Shown: positions 51,472 through 59,540 of the stretch, one piece after another | How positions within the stretch are numbered: position 1 is the stretch's first letter | Layout: the number at the start of each line of letters is the position of its first letter | Source: Amycolatopsis iheyensis | Lineage (GTDB): Bacteria; Actinomycetota; Actinomycetes; Mycobacteriales; Pseudonocardiaceae | DNA: 64,000 bases | Direction of reading: 5' to 3' | Assembly: GCF_024703995.1 (NCBI RefSeq) | Contig: NZ_JAMXQV010000016.1 | Location: forward strand, 1-64,000 | Translations under genes and position numbers: made by a program | Notes under the pieces: generated by a model | The model's database searches: none | What the model was told of the DNA's origin: nothing | The model's input: the letters and a program-made list of their open reading frames with translations, nothing else

Positions 51472-51494
51472 AGATGAACGCGAGGGGATGGGGC

Positions 51495-52880
51495 ATGACG
51501 ACGCAGATGAAGGTGTTCGCGTTCGACTTCACCGGTCCGGCCCACCTGTCCGCCGGGCTGTGGCGCCACCGGCGGGACCGCAGCGAGCAGTACACGAACC
51601 TCCGCGCCTGGGTGGAGTACGCCAAGATGCTCGAGGACGCCTGCTTCGACGGGATGTTCTTCGCCGACAACGACGGCTACCACGAGAAGTACCGCGGCAG
51701 CGTCGAAGGCGCGCTGCGGGACGCCGCCCAGCTCCCGGCCAACGACCCGGCCTACCTGGTTCCCGCGCTGGCCGCCGCGACCAAGCACCTCGGCTTCGGC
51801 ATCACGACGTCGACCGCCTACACCCCGCCCTACGCCGTGGCCCGGAAGTTCGCCACGCTCGACCACCTCACCGACGGCCGCATCGGCTGGAACGTCGTGA
51901 CGTCCTATTCGGACTCCGCCGCCCGCAACCTCGGCAACGGCACGCAGCTGGCGCACGACGCGCGGTACGAGCGGGCCGAGGAGTTCATCGACGTCACGCT
52001 GAAGCTCTGGGAAGGGTCGTGGGACGACGACGCGGTCGTCCGGGACACCGAAACGGGCACCTACGCCGACCCGGCGCGGGTCCACGAGGTCCAGCACCGG
52101 GGCGAGCACTTCACCGTCGACGGCATCTTCGTCTGCGAGCCCTCGACGCAGCGCACCCCGGTCATCTTCCAGGCCGGCGGCTCCCCCAAGGGCGTGGCCC
52201 TGGCCGCCAAGACCGCCGAAGCGGTCTTCATGAACTCGATGTCGAAGCCCGGCCTGAAGAAGCAGGTCGACACCCTGCGCGCGAAGGCCGCCGAGCTCGG
52301 CCGGGACCCGCACCACATCGCCGTGCTGCAGATGGTCACCGTCATCTCGGCCCCGACCGACGAGGAGGCCTGGCGCAAGTACCAGGAGTACGTCGGCCTG
52401 GTCTCCTACGACGGCGCGATGGCCCGTTACAGCGGCTGGACCGGGCTCGACATGGCGCAGTTCGACCCGGACCGTCCGCTGGAGGACGTCAAGACCAACG
52501 CCGGCCAGACCATGGTGGACGTCTTCACGAAGCTGGACCCCGGCAAGAAGTGGACGCCGCGGGACATCGCCCGCGAAATCGGGATCGGCGGTACCTCCCC
52601 GGTCATCGTCGGCAGCCCGAAGACCGTCGCCGACGAGCTCGTGTCCTGGATGGACGAAACCGGCATCGACGGCTTCAACATCGCGCACGCCGCCAAGTTC
52701 GCCGACCTCGAGGACTTCGCGCAGTACGTCGTCCCCGAACTGCAGGCCCGCGGTGTGATGCGGACTTCCTACGAAGGCACCACGTTGCGCGAGAACCTCT
52801 TCGGCGCCGGGCAGCAGCGCCTGGCCGCCGACCACCCGGGCACGGCGCACCGCCGCTCGCTCGTTTCCCAGGCCCAGTAG
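51495..52880 (+). CDS. FMN-dependent (LLM, NtaA/SnaA/DszA-type) monooxygenase
   Basis: 461 aa from the ATG behind GAGGGG; an in-frame ATG at 51474 lies at the end of the operator. Segments MKVFAFDFTGPAHLSAGLWRHRRDRSEQYTNLRAWVEYAKMLEDACFDGMFFADNDG, STAYTPPYAVARKFATLDHLTDGRIGWNVVTSYSDSAARNLG and PVIFQAGGSPKGVALAAKTAEAVF are typical of the two-component flavin monooxygenases that use free FMNH2. The reductase that supplies it is the next gene. Known members cleave C-N, C-S or ring bonds; the substrate here is unknown. Confidence 0.93.
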   Translation: MTTQMKVFAFDFTGPAHLSAGLWRHRRDRSEQYTNLRAWVEYAKMLEDACFDGMFFADNDGYHEKYRGSVEGALRDAAQLPANDPAYLVPALAAATKHLGFGITTSTAYTPPYAVARKFATLDHLTDGRIGWNVVTSYSDSAARNLGNGTQLAHDARYERAEEFIDVTLKLWEGSWDDDAVVRDTETGTYADPARVHEVQHRGEHFTVDGIFVCEPSTQRTPVIFQAGGSPKGVALAAKTAEAVFMNSMSKPGLKKQVDTLRAKAAELGRDPHHIAVLQMVTVISAPTDEEAWRKYQEYVGLVSYDGAMARYSGWTGLDMAQFDPDRPLEDVKTNAGQTMVDVFTKLDPGKKWTPRDIAREIGIGGTSPVIVGSPKTVADELVSWMDETGIDGFNIAHAAKFADLEDFAQYVVPELQARGVMRTSYEGTTLRENLFGAGQQRLAADHPGTAHRRSLVSQAQ

Positions 52881-52893
52881 GGAGGACGCGCCG

Positions 52894-53409
52894 ATGTCCG
52901 TCGTCGTCACCGCACCGAACCCGGTCATCCACCCGGTGGCCCAGCGCGAGATCTTCGGCGCGCTCCCCACCGGCGTCACGGCCATCACCGGCCGCACCTC
53001 CGGCGGCTCGCCGCGCGGGTTCGTGGTGGGCACGTTCCAGTCCCTGTCGCTGGACCCGCCGCTGGTCACCTTCTGCGTCGACAAGAGTTCCAGCACGTGG
53101 CCGACGCTGCGCTCGCTCGGCCGGTTCACCGCGAACATCCTGTCCACCGAACAGCTGCACGTCTGCCGCGCGCTGTCGCGCAAGGGCGACGAGAAGTTCC
53201 GGGGCATCGGCTACGAAGAAAGCCCGCTGGGCACCCCGCGCATTTCCGGGGCCACGGCGTGGATCGACTGCGAAGTCATCTCGGAAGTCGTGGCGGGCGA
53301 CCACTTCGTCATCATCGGCTCGATCAAGGCGATCACCCCCGGCACCGGGGAAGCCCTCCTGTTCCGCGGCGGCCAGTTCGGTGAGTTCACCCCGGAAGGA
53401 CGGTCATGA
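52894..53409 (+). CDS. Flavin reductase (FMN:NADH, HpaC-like)
   Basis: 171 aa. Split-barrel flavin reductase signature: REIFGALPTGVTAITGRTSGGSPRGFVVGTFQSLSLDPPLVTFCVDKSSSTWPTL, then ATAWIDCEVISEVVAGDHFVIIGSI. It provides FMNH2 for the monooxygenase encoded 13 bp upstream. The following gene overlaps its stop. Confidence 0.93.
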   Translation: MSVVVTAPNPVIHPVAQREIFGALPTGVTAITGRTSGGSPRGFVVGTFQSLSLDPPLVTFCVDKSSSTWPTLRSLGRFTANILSTEQLHVCRALSRKGDEKFRGIGYEESPLGTPRISGATAWIDCEVISEVVAGDHFVIIGSIKAITPGTGEALLFRGGQFGEFTPEGRS

Positions 53410-53825
53410 CGACGATGCTCGACCGCGTCACCGACGCGTGGACCAAAGCGTGGGGCGACGGCGACACCGCGTCCTTCGAAGCCCTGGCCGGCGACGGCTA
53501 CGTACGCCACTCGAAGTCCGGTGAGGAACACCTGCCGGACGTCCTGCGCCACATCGAGCAGCAGCACGCCGCCTTCAGCGGCTTCGGCATCCGGATCCTG
53601 TCCGCCATCGAGGACGGCAACCTCGTCGCGATCCATTGGGAGAGCACGGGAACCCACACCGGGGAGTTCATGGGCGTGCCGCCGACCGGCCGCACGGTCA
53701 CCGTCTCCGGCGCCTCGTTCGTCCGCTATCGCGACGGGAAGATCACCAGCGAGTCCGTCGTCTGGGACCCGCGGGAACTGCTGTCCGCGGTCGGGATCTG
53801 GCACCTCGGCCACCACCACGTCTGA
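53406..53825 (+). CDS. SnoaL-like (NTF2-fold) protein
   Basis: 139 aa from ATG overlapping the reductase stop. The cone-shaped NTF2 fold is suggested by DRVTDAWTKAWGDGDTASFEALAGDGYVRHS, IEDGNLVAIHWESTGTHTGEFMGVPPTGRTVTVSGASFVRYRDGKI and the closing WDPRELLSAVG. Relatives are polyketide cyclases, isomerases or dehydratases. In this operon it may act on the oxygenated product of the monooxygenase. Confidence 0.85.
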   Translation: MTTMLDRVTDAWTKAWGDGDTASFEALAGDGYVRHSKSGEEHLPDVLRHIEQQHAAFSGFGIRILSAIEDGNLVAIHWESTGTHTGEFMGVPPTGRTVTVSGASFVRYRDGKITSESVVWDPRELLSAVGIWHLGHHHV

Positions 53826-53835
53826 AAGGAACATC

Positions 53836-54624
53836 GTGGCGATCGACATCGGCGAGACCGCGGAACGGCTCATCGCCGCCCAGGACGCCCGCTCCCCCAT
53901 CGACCAACTGCTCGACGAAGCGGACCACCCCACGAAGGCCGACGCCTTCCGCGTCGCACAGGAAGTCGTGCGGCGGCGGGTCGCGGCCGGGGACGCCGTC
54001 GCCGGGTTCAAGCTGGGCAACATCGCGAAGGCGATGCAGACCAAGTTCGGCGTGGACGAACCCGACTACGGCTACCTGCTGGCGAGCCAGTTCCGCCCGG
54101 AGAACCTGACGATCGACGAGAAGGAGTTCATCGAGCCGTTCGTCGAGGTCGAACCGGCGTTCGTGCTCAAGAAGAACGTCGGCGGCGCGCACGTCACGGC
54201 CGTCGACATCATCGCGGCCACCGACTTCGTCGTGCCCGCCCTGGAAATCATCGACTCCCGCGTCCGCGACTGGAACATCAGCATCTACGACACGCTCGCC
54301 GACGGCGGTTCCTGCGGGGCCGTGGTCGTCGGCGGCAGCCCGCGCAAGCTGTCGGAGGTCGACCTCGCCGACACACCCGGGGAGGTCCGCTTCGACGACG
54401 TCGTGAAGGCCACCGGCAACACGAACGCCGCCTACGGCAACCCCATCGGCGCGCTCGCCTGGCTGTGCCGCCGCGTTTCCGAGTACGACGTCGGGCTCCA
54501 GGCCGATCAGCTCATCCTGCCGGGCAGCATCCTGGCCGCGGAAAAGCTGGTCCCGGGGCACCGGATCACCGGCAGCTTCGCGGGATGGGGGGAGGTGAGC
54601 TTCGACTACGGGTCCGTAAAGTAG
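53836..54624 (+). CDS. 2-keto-4-pentenoate hydratase family (MhpD/HpcG-like)
   Basis: 262 aa from GTG preceded by AAAGGA. FAH-superfamily hydratase features: AGFKLGNIAKAMQTKFGVDEPDYGYLLAS, PFVEVEPAFVLKKN (metal-binding Glu residues), PALEIIDSRVRDWNISIYDTLADGGSCGAVVVG, and GNPIGALAWLCRRVSEYDVGLQADQLILPGS. In meta-cleavage pathways such enzymes hydrate a dienoate before an HpcH-type aldolase, and such an aldolase is encoded downstream. Confidence 0.92.
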   Translation: MAIDIGETAERLIAAQDARSPIDQLLDEADHPTKADAFRVAQEVVRRRVAAGDAVAGFKLGNIAKAMQTKFGVDEPDYGYLLASQFRPENLTIDEKEFIEPFVEVEPAFVLKKNVGGAHVTAVDIIAATDFVVPALEIIDSRVRDWNISIYDTLADGGSCGAVVVGGSPRKLSEVDLADTPGEVRFDDVVKATGNTNAAYGNPIGALAWLCRRVSEYDVGLQADQLILPGSILAAEKLVPGHRITGSFAGWGEVSFDYGSVK

Positions 54625-54669
54625 CTCTCCGTGAGGGCAGGCCGAGCCTGCCCCGGGAAGGAGCTGCAG

Positions 54670-55467
54670 GTGCCCCCGAACGAACCGGAAAACACCAGTT
54701 CGGTGCCCTCGAACCGGTCGGTCGTCCGGGCCGTCCGGATCCTGCGGGCCCTGGGCTCCGGCCCGGCGGCGATGACCGTCACGGAGGTCGCCCAGAAGAT
54801 CGGCCTCCCCCGCGCCACCACGTTCCGGCTCCTCCTCACCCTGGAGGACGAAGGGTTCGTGGACCGCCAGGACACGCTCTACTCCCTCGGCTGGGACCTC
54901 GCCCGGCTCGCCGGCGGGATCGACCCCGCAGCCGGGATGGTCCCGCGGGTCTCCGGAGTCATCGACGAACTCGCCGAGGAAATCGGGGAAACCGTCACCC
55001 TGTCCGTCCGGCGTGGACGCTACGACCTGGACCTCGTCGCCCAGGCCAACCCGCGCCGGGTGGGCATGGCGATGTCCGACATGCACGGCATGAAGTGGCC
55101 GCTGCACGCGTCGGCCACCGGGAAGCTCCTGCTCGCCGAACTGCCCGACGGCGAGGTCGAGGCCGCGACGAGCGGGGACCTCGACAAGCTGACCAAGCGC
55201 ACCATCACCGGCTACCCCGAACTCAAAACCGACCTGGCCCGGACGAGAGAACGCGGGTGGTCCCTCACCGACGAGGAACTCGAGGACGGCATCGTCTCCG
55301 TCGCCGTCCCGATCCGGGACACCGCCGGCAGCCTGCTGGCCGCCCTCACGTTCGTGGGCCCGGTCTACCGCATCGACAACGACAAACGCGCCGAACTGAC
55401 CCACCGCCTCCTCGCCGGGGCGAACCGGGTCCAGCAGCACCTGAACACCACGCCCGCCGACGACTGA
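54670..55467 (+). CDS. IclR-family transcriptional regulator
   Basis: 265 aa from the GTG behind GAAGGAG. N-terminal winged HTH (SVVRAVRILRALGSGPAAMTVTEVAQKIGLPRATTFRLLLTLEDEGFVDRQ) and IclR effector domain (LAEEIGETVTLSVRRGRYDLDLVAQ, PLHASATGKLLLAELPD, DGIVSVAVPIRD). Located inside the catabolic operon, it is the natural candidate to bind the repeats at 51453-51471 and 55480-55501. Confidence 0.93.
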   Translation: MPPNEPENTSSVPSNRSVVRAVRILRALGSGPAAMTVTEVAQKIGLPRATTFRLLLTLEDEGFVDRQDTLYSLGWDLARLAGGIDPAAGMVPRVSGVIDELAEEIGETVTLSVRRGRYDLDLVAQANPRRVGMAMSDMHGMKWPLHASATGKLLLAELPDGEVEAATSGDLDKLTKRTITGYPELKTDLARTRERGWSLTDEELEDGIVSVAVPIRDTAGSLLAALTFVGPVYRIDNDKRAELTHRLLAGANRVQQHLNTTPADD

Positions 55468-55479
55468 CGCGGGGCGTCC

Positions 55480-55501
55480 GTGGTGTCCGGGTGGACACCA
55501 C
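55480..55501 (+). promoter_or_regulatory. Inverted repeat before the aldehyde dehydrogenase gene
   Basis: Perfect 9-bp arms GTGGTGTCC and GGACACCAC with GGGT between, directly before the AAAGGA RBS. Either an internal operator (shares the GTGGT half with the upstream site) or an attenuating hairpin. Confidence 0.5.
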
Positions 55502-55516
55502 GAAAGGACACCCCGC

Positions 55517-56905
55517 ATGCCCGAGACCCCGCTCGCCGCCGTCGACCCGCTGCTGAGCCGGACGCACACGGCCCACCGCGGCTGGGCCCGCACGCCGGGC
55601 CGGGCCCGGGCCGATGTCCTCACCGCCGTCGCCGACGCCCTCGAAGCGGCCGCGCCCGACCTCGTCCCGTTGGCCCAGGCCGAGACGAACCTGCCCGAGG
55701 GCCGCCTGCGCGGCGAGCTGAAGCGCACCGCGTTCCAGCTGCGCCTCTTCGCCGACCTCATCCGCGACGGTGCCCACCTCGACGCCCGCGTCGACCACGC
55801 CGATCCGGACTGGCCGATGGGTGCCCCGCGGCCGGACCTGCGCCGCTCACGGCGTCCGATCGGGCCCGTGCTGGTCTACGCGGCCAGCAACTTCCCCTTC
55901 GCGTTCTCCGTCGCCGGTGGCGACACCGCCTCGGCGCTGGCCGCGGGCAACGCCGTCGTCGTCAAGGCGCACCCGGGGCACCCGGGCCTGTCGGACGCCA
56001 CCGCCGCCGTCGTCCAGTCGGCGCTCGGTGACCCCGCTCTGCTACACGTGATCCACGGCCGTGAGCCGGGCATCGCGGCGCTGAAGGACCCGCGGATCAA
56101 GGCCGCCGGGTTCACCGGTTCCATCACCGGCGGCCGCGCGCTGCTGGACATCGCGACCTCGCGGCCCGACCCGATCCCGTTCTACGGCGAGCTGGGCAGC
56201 AACAACCCGGTGTTCGTCACGCGGGCCGCCGCCGAGACGCGCGCGGACGAGATCGCCGCCGGGTTCGTCGCCTCCTTCACCCAGAACGCCGGCCAGTTCT
56301 GCACCAAGCCCGGCACCCTGCTCGTCCCGGCCGGTTCCGGGCTGGCCCGGTCGCTGGAGACGGCCACGCTCCCGGCCGGCGAGCCGATGCTGAACGAGGC
56401 CATCGCATCGGCGTTCCGCAAGACCCTCGAGGAGCGTGAGAGCCACAGCGCCGTCGAGGTGCTGGCCCGCGGCTCCGGGTCTCCGGCGCCGACGCTGCTG
56501 CGGACCCACATCAAGCAGCTGCTGGCCGACCCGGCTCCGCTCGAAGAGGAGTGCTTCGGGCCGACCGCCCTGGTCGTCGAGTACGACGACGAAGCGCAGC
56601 TGGTCGAGGCGGCCCGCACCTTCGCGGGCCAGCTCACCGCCACCCTGCAGGCCGAAGAGTCCTGCGAGGTCGCTGAGCTGGCCGACGAACTCGCCGAGCG
56701 CGCCGGGCGCGTCCTGTTCAACCAGTGGCCCACCGGCGTCTCGGTCACCTACGCCCAGCAGCACGGCGGCCCGTACCCCGCCACGACGGCCCCGGGCAGC
56801 ACCTCGGTCGGCACGGCCGCCATCGAGCGCTTCCTGCGTCCGGTCGCCTACCAGAACTTCCCGCGGCACCTCCTGCCGGCCGAGCTGCGGGACGAGACCC
56901 GGTGA
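55517..56905 (+). CDS. NAD(P)-dependent aldehyde dehydrogenase, 2-oxoglutarate-semialdehyde DH-like
   Basis: 462 aa. The family core is present: GPVLVYAASNFPFAFSVAGGDTASALAAGNAVVVKAHPGHP (cofactor site), FTGSITGGRAL, catalytic Glu in FYGELGSNNPV and catalytic Cys in NAGQFCTKPG. The layout resembles alpha-ketoglutaric-semialdehyde dehydrogenases. It oxidises an aldehyde, plausibly the product of the amine oxidase or of the aldolase in the same operon. Confidence 0.92.
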   Translation: MPETPLAAVDPLLSRTHTAHRGWARTPGRARADVLTAVADALEAAAPDLVPLAQAETNLPEGRLRGELKRTAFQLRLFADLIRDGAHLDARVDHADPDWPMGAPRPDLRRSRRPIGPVLVYAASNFPFAFSVAGGDTASALAAGNAVVVKAHPGHPGLSDATAAVVQSALGDPALLHVIHGREPGIAALKDPRIKAAGFTGSITGGRALLDIATSRPDPIPFYGELGSNNPVFVTRAAAETRADEIAAGFVASFTQNAGQFCTKPGTLLVPAGSGLARSLETATLPAGEPMLNEAIASAFRKTLEERESHSAVEVLARGSGSPAPTLLRTHIKQLLADPAPLEEECFGPTALVVEYDDEAQLVEAARTFAGQLTATLQAEESCEVAELADELAERAGRVLFNQWPTGVSVTYAQQHGGPYPATTAPGSTSVGTAAIERFLRPVAYQNFPRHLLPAELRDETR

Positions 56906-57279
56906 GCGTCGTGATCGAGGGCGTCGTCGAGCACGGGGACGCGCGCGGGCGCCTGCTGGGCTTCCCGACCGCGAACCTGCGCCTGCCGGGCGGTCCCGAG
57001 CACGACGGGGTGTGGGCGGCGCGCGTGCTCGTGCCCGAACTGGGCACCTGGCCGGCGACGGTCTCCGTCGGCACCCGCCCCACGTACTACGCCGCCGACG
57101 CGGTCCGCCTCGCCGAAGCCCACCTGTTGGACTTCGACGGCGACCTCTACGAACGCACCATCCGGGTGGAGCTGCTCCACCTGCTCCGCGAACAGGTCGC
57201 CTGCGCAACGTCGGCCGAGCTCGTGGAGCTGATCCGTGACGACGTGACCCGCACGCGGGCCCAGCTGGCCCCCAACTAG
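56902..57279 (+). CDS. Stand-alone riboflavin kinase
   Basis: 125 aa from GTG overlapping the dehydrogenase stop. Flavokinase motifs: GRLLGFPTANLRLP (ATP/riboflavin site), GTRPTY and HLLDFDGDLYERTIRVELLHLLRE. The FAD-synthetase half of the usual bifunctional RibF is absent, so it makes FMN only. Being embedded in an operon for an FMN-dependent oxygenase, it probably serves that enzyme, or phosphorylates a flavin substrate. Confidence 0.9.
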   Translation: MSVVIEGVVEHGDARGRLLGFPTANLRLPGGPEHDGVWAARVLVPELGTWPATVSVGTRPTYYAADAVRLAEAHLLDFDGDLYERTIRVELLHLLREQVACATSAELVELIRDDVTRTRAQLAPN

Positions 57280-57291
57280 AAGGACCAGACG

Positions 57292-58779
57292 ATGTCCGAA
57301 TCTCAACGACGAGAGCAACCGACCCGGCGGATCCGCGAGGAGGACTGCGTAGTCGTCGACAAGCCGGCGCTGCTGCGGGCCCAGCTCGGCGCCGGGGTCG
57401 GCAACTTCATCGAGTGGTACGACGTCGGCGTCTACGGCTACCTCGCGGTCACCCTCACGAAGGTGTTCACCGCCGGCATGGACGAGCGGCTCGGCCTGCT
57501 CGCGACGCTGTTCGGGTTCGCCGTGTCCTTCCTGGTCCGGCCGATCGGCGGGATGATCCTCGGCCCGCTGGGCGACAAGATCGGCCGGCGCAAGGTCATG
57601 CTCTTCACGATCGCGCTGATGGCGGTCGCCACCACGCTCATCGGCGTCCTGCCGAGCGCGGCCGCGATCGGGCCGTGGGCGCTGGTCCTGCTCTACCTGC
57701 TGCGCATGGCCCAGGGCTTCTCGACCGGCGGCGAGTACTCGGGCGCGTTGACCTACGTCGCCGAGTTCTCCCCGGACAAGAGCCGCGGGTTCCACACCTC
57801 GATCCTCAACAGCGGCTCGCAGCTCGGCTTCGCCGCGGGCGCCGGGGTCGTCGCGGCGACGTCGGCCATCGTCACCGGCATCGGCGGTCCGTCCGCGATG
57901 GTGAACGGCGGCTGGCGGATCCCGTTCCTGCTGGCGCTGGTCTTCGGCGCGATCGCGATGCTGCTGCGCAGCCGGATCGAAGAGTCGCCGAGCTTCGTGG
58001 CCACCCGGGCCAAGGTCGAGCACTCCCAGGTCAACCCGATCTTCGTGCGGCACAACCTGCCCGGCATCCTCAAGCTCTACTGGCCCCAGATCCTCATCGG
58101 GCTCGCGCTGATCGGCGCGGACGGCGCGTCTTCGTACACGCTCACCAGCTACATGCCGACGTACCTCGAAACGGAGATCGGCAGCACGACCGTCCACACC
58201 GCGATCGCGACCGTCGGCGTCCTGATCCTGCAGGCGATCCTGCTGCCGGTCTTCGGGCGGATGTCGGACAAGCTCGGGCGGAAACCGGTCTTCCTCATGG
58301 CGGCCATCGGCAACCTGATCCTGCTGGTCCCCGCGTTCGCGCTGATGCACGTCGGCACGCTGTGGTCGTTGTACCTGGCACTGACGCTCATCATGATCCC
58401 CGGCACGCTGTTCCTCTGCATGAACGCGGCGATCATGGCCGAGCTGTACCCGACCGCGTCCCGGTACGGCGCCGTCGGCTTCACGCAGAACATCGCCGCG
58501 TCGCTGTTCGGCGGCACCGTGCCGCTGGTGTCCCAGCTGCTCGTGGAGCTGACCGGGAACAGTTACGCACCGGCGTACTACGTCATGTTCTTCTCGGTGC
58601 TCGCCCTCGTCGCGGCCCTCTGCATGCGGGAAACCGCCGCCCGGCCCCTGCTCGGGTCGGTCCCCGTCGTCTCGAGCGCCGAGGAGGCCCGGCTGCTGGT
58701 CCGCGACCAGGACACGAACAAGCGCCTGGACACCTCGACCATGATCCTCGCGCCCGTACCGGAAGGTCAGCGAACATGA
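57292..58779 (+). CDS. MFS transporter, metabolite:H+ symporter (MHS/ShiA-like) family
   Basis: 495 aa with 12 membrane helices. MHS hallmarks: AGVGNFIEWYDVGVYGYLAV at helix 1, LGDKIGRRKVMLFTIALMA in loop 2-3, MAQGFSTGGEYSGALTYVAEFSPDKSRGFHTSILNSGSQLGFAAG, and GRMSDKLGRKPVFLM in the second half. It should import an organic acid or zwitterion, presumably the substrate of the pathway. The aldolase ATG overlaps its stop. Confidence 0.93.
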   Translation: MSESQRREQPTRRIREEDCVVVDKPALLRAQLGAGVGNFIEWYDVGVYGYLAVTLTKVFTAGMDERLGLLATLFGFAVSFLVRPIGGMILGPLGDKIGRRKVMLFTIALMAVATTLIGVLPSAAAIGPWALVLLYLLRMAQGFSTGGEYSGALTYVAEFSPDKSRGFHTSILNSGSQLGFAAGAGVVAATSAIVTGIGGPSAMVNGGWRIPFLLALVFGAIAMLLRSRIEESPSFVATRAKVEHSQVNPIFVRHNLPGILKLYWPQILIGLALIGADGASSYTLTSYMPTYLETEIGSTTVHTAIATVGVLILQAILLPVFGRMSDKLGRKPVFLMAAIGNLILLVPAFALMHVGTLWSLYLALTLIMIPGTLFLCMNAAIMAELYPTASRYGAVGFTQNIAASLFGGTVPLVSQLLVELTGNSYAPAYYVMFFSVLALVAALCMRETAARPLLGSVPVVSSAEEARLLVRDQDTNKRLDTSTMILAPVPEGQRT

Positions 58780-59540
58780 TCGAGGACTTCGTGCGGCGGG
58801 TGCGTTCCCGCGAAGCGGTGGTGGGCTACTGGCTGCTGGCCGACTCTCCGGTGATGGCCGAGCGGCTGGCCACGGGCGGGTACGACTACCTGTGCCTGGA
58901 CCAGCAGCACGGGCTGATGGGCTACCACGGCATCCGCGACGGCCTGCTGGCGATCGACGCGGGCGGCGGCCTCGGCCCACGGCCCACCGTCGGGCTCGTC
59001 CGCACCGCCGCGAACGACCCGCGGTGCGTCGGCCAGGCCCTCGACGCGGGCGCGGCCGGCGTGATCGTCCCGATGATCGACGACGCCGAGGCCGCCCGGG
59101 CGGCCGTGCGGCACGCGAAGTACCCGCCGCAGGGCCGCCGTTCGTACGGGCCGATGCGGGCCGAGCTGCGGCGCGGCCCGGACCTCGCCGTCGTCAACGA
59201 CACGACGCTGGTGGCCGTGATGATCGAGACCGCGTCCGGGCTGGAGCACGTCGAAGAGATCGCGGCTGTGCCTGGCGTCGACGCGCTGTACGTGGGCCCC
59301 TACGACCTCGCCCTCGCGATCGGCGACACCGAGGCCGCGCTGAAGCGGATCCTCCTTGCCGCACACGACAACGAAAAGCCCGTGGGCATCCACGCCGACG
59401 ACGGTGCCATGGCCGCCGAGCGCCTGGCCCTCGGGTTCGACTTCGTCAGCATCGAGGGCGATCTGGTGCACCTCGAACAGGTCGCCCAGTCGCATTTGGA
59501 CCGTGCCCACCGTCGAGAAAGGAACTCTCATGCCTCATGA
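58776..59540 (+). CDS. HpcH/HpaI-family aldolase
   Basis: 254 aa. Class II pyruvate-type aldolase pattern: GYDYLCLDQQHGLMGY, VRTAANDPRCVGQALDAGAAGVIVPMIDDAEAARAAVRHAKYPPQGRRSYGP, MIETASGLEHVEEIAAVPGVDALYVGPYDLALAIG (metal-binding Glu and Asp). The catalytic His is replaced in context by QQHG, as in some 2-keto-3-deoxy acid aldolases. It would split a hydroxy-oxo acid formed by the hydratase. It overlaps the next gene by 11 bp. Confidence 0.93.
   Translation: MIEDFVRRVRSREAVVGYWLLADSPVMAERLATGGYDYLCLDQQHGLMGYHGIRDGLLAIDAGGGLGPRPTVGLVRTAANDPRCVGQALDAGAAGVIVPMIDDAEAARAAVRHAKYPPQGRRSYGPMRAELRRGPDLAVVNDTTLVAVMIETASGLEHVEEIAAVPGVDALYVGPYDLALAIGDTEAALKRILLAAHDNEKPVGIHADDGAMAAERLALGFDFVSIEGDLVHLEQVAQSHLDRAHRRERNSHAS

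Noticed and set aside
51267..51494. FMN riboswitch before ribBA or the monooxygenase operon
   Set aside because: None of the conserved RFN stem sequences can be found; the region instead shows palindromes and a promoter.
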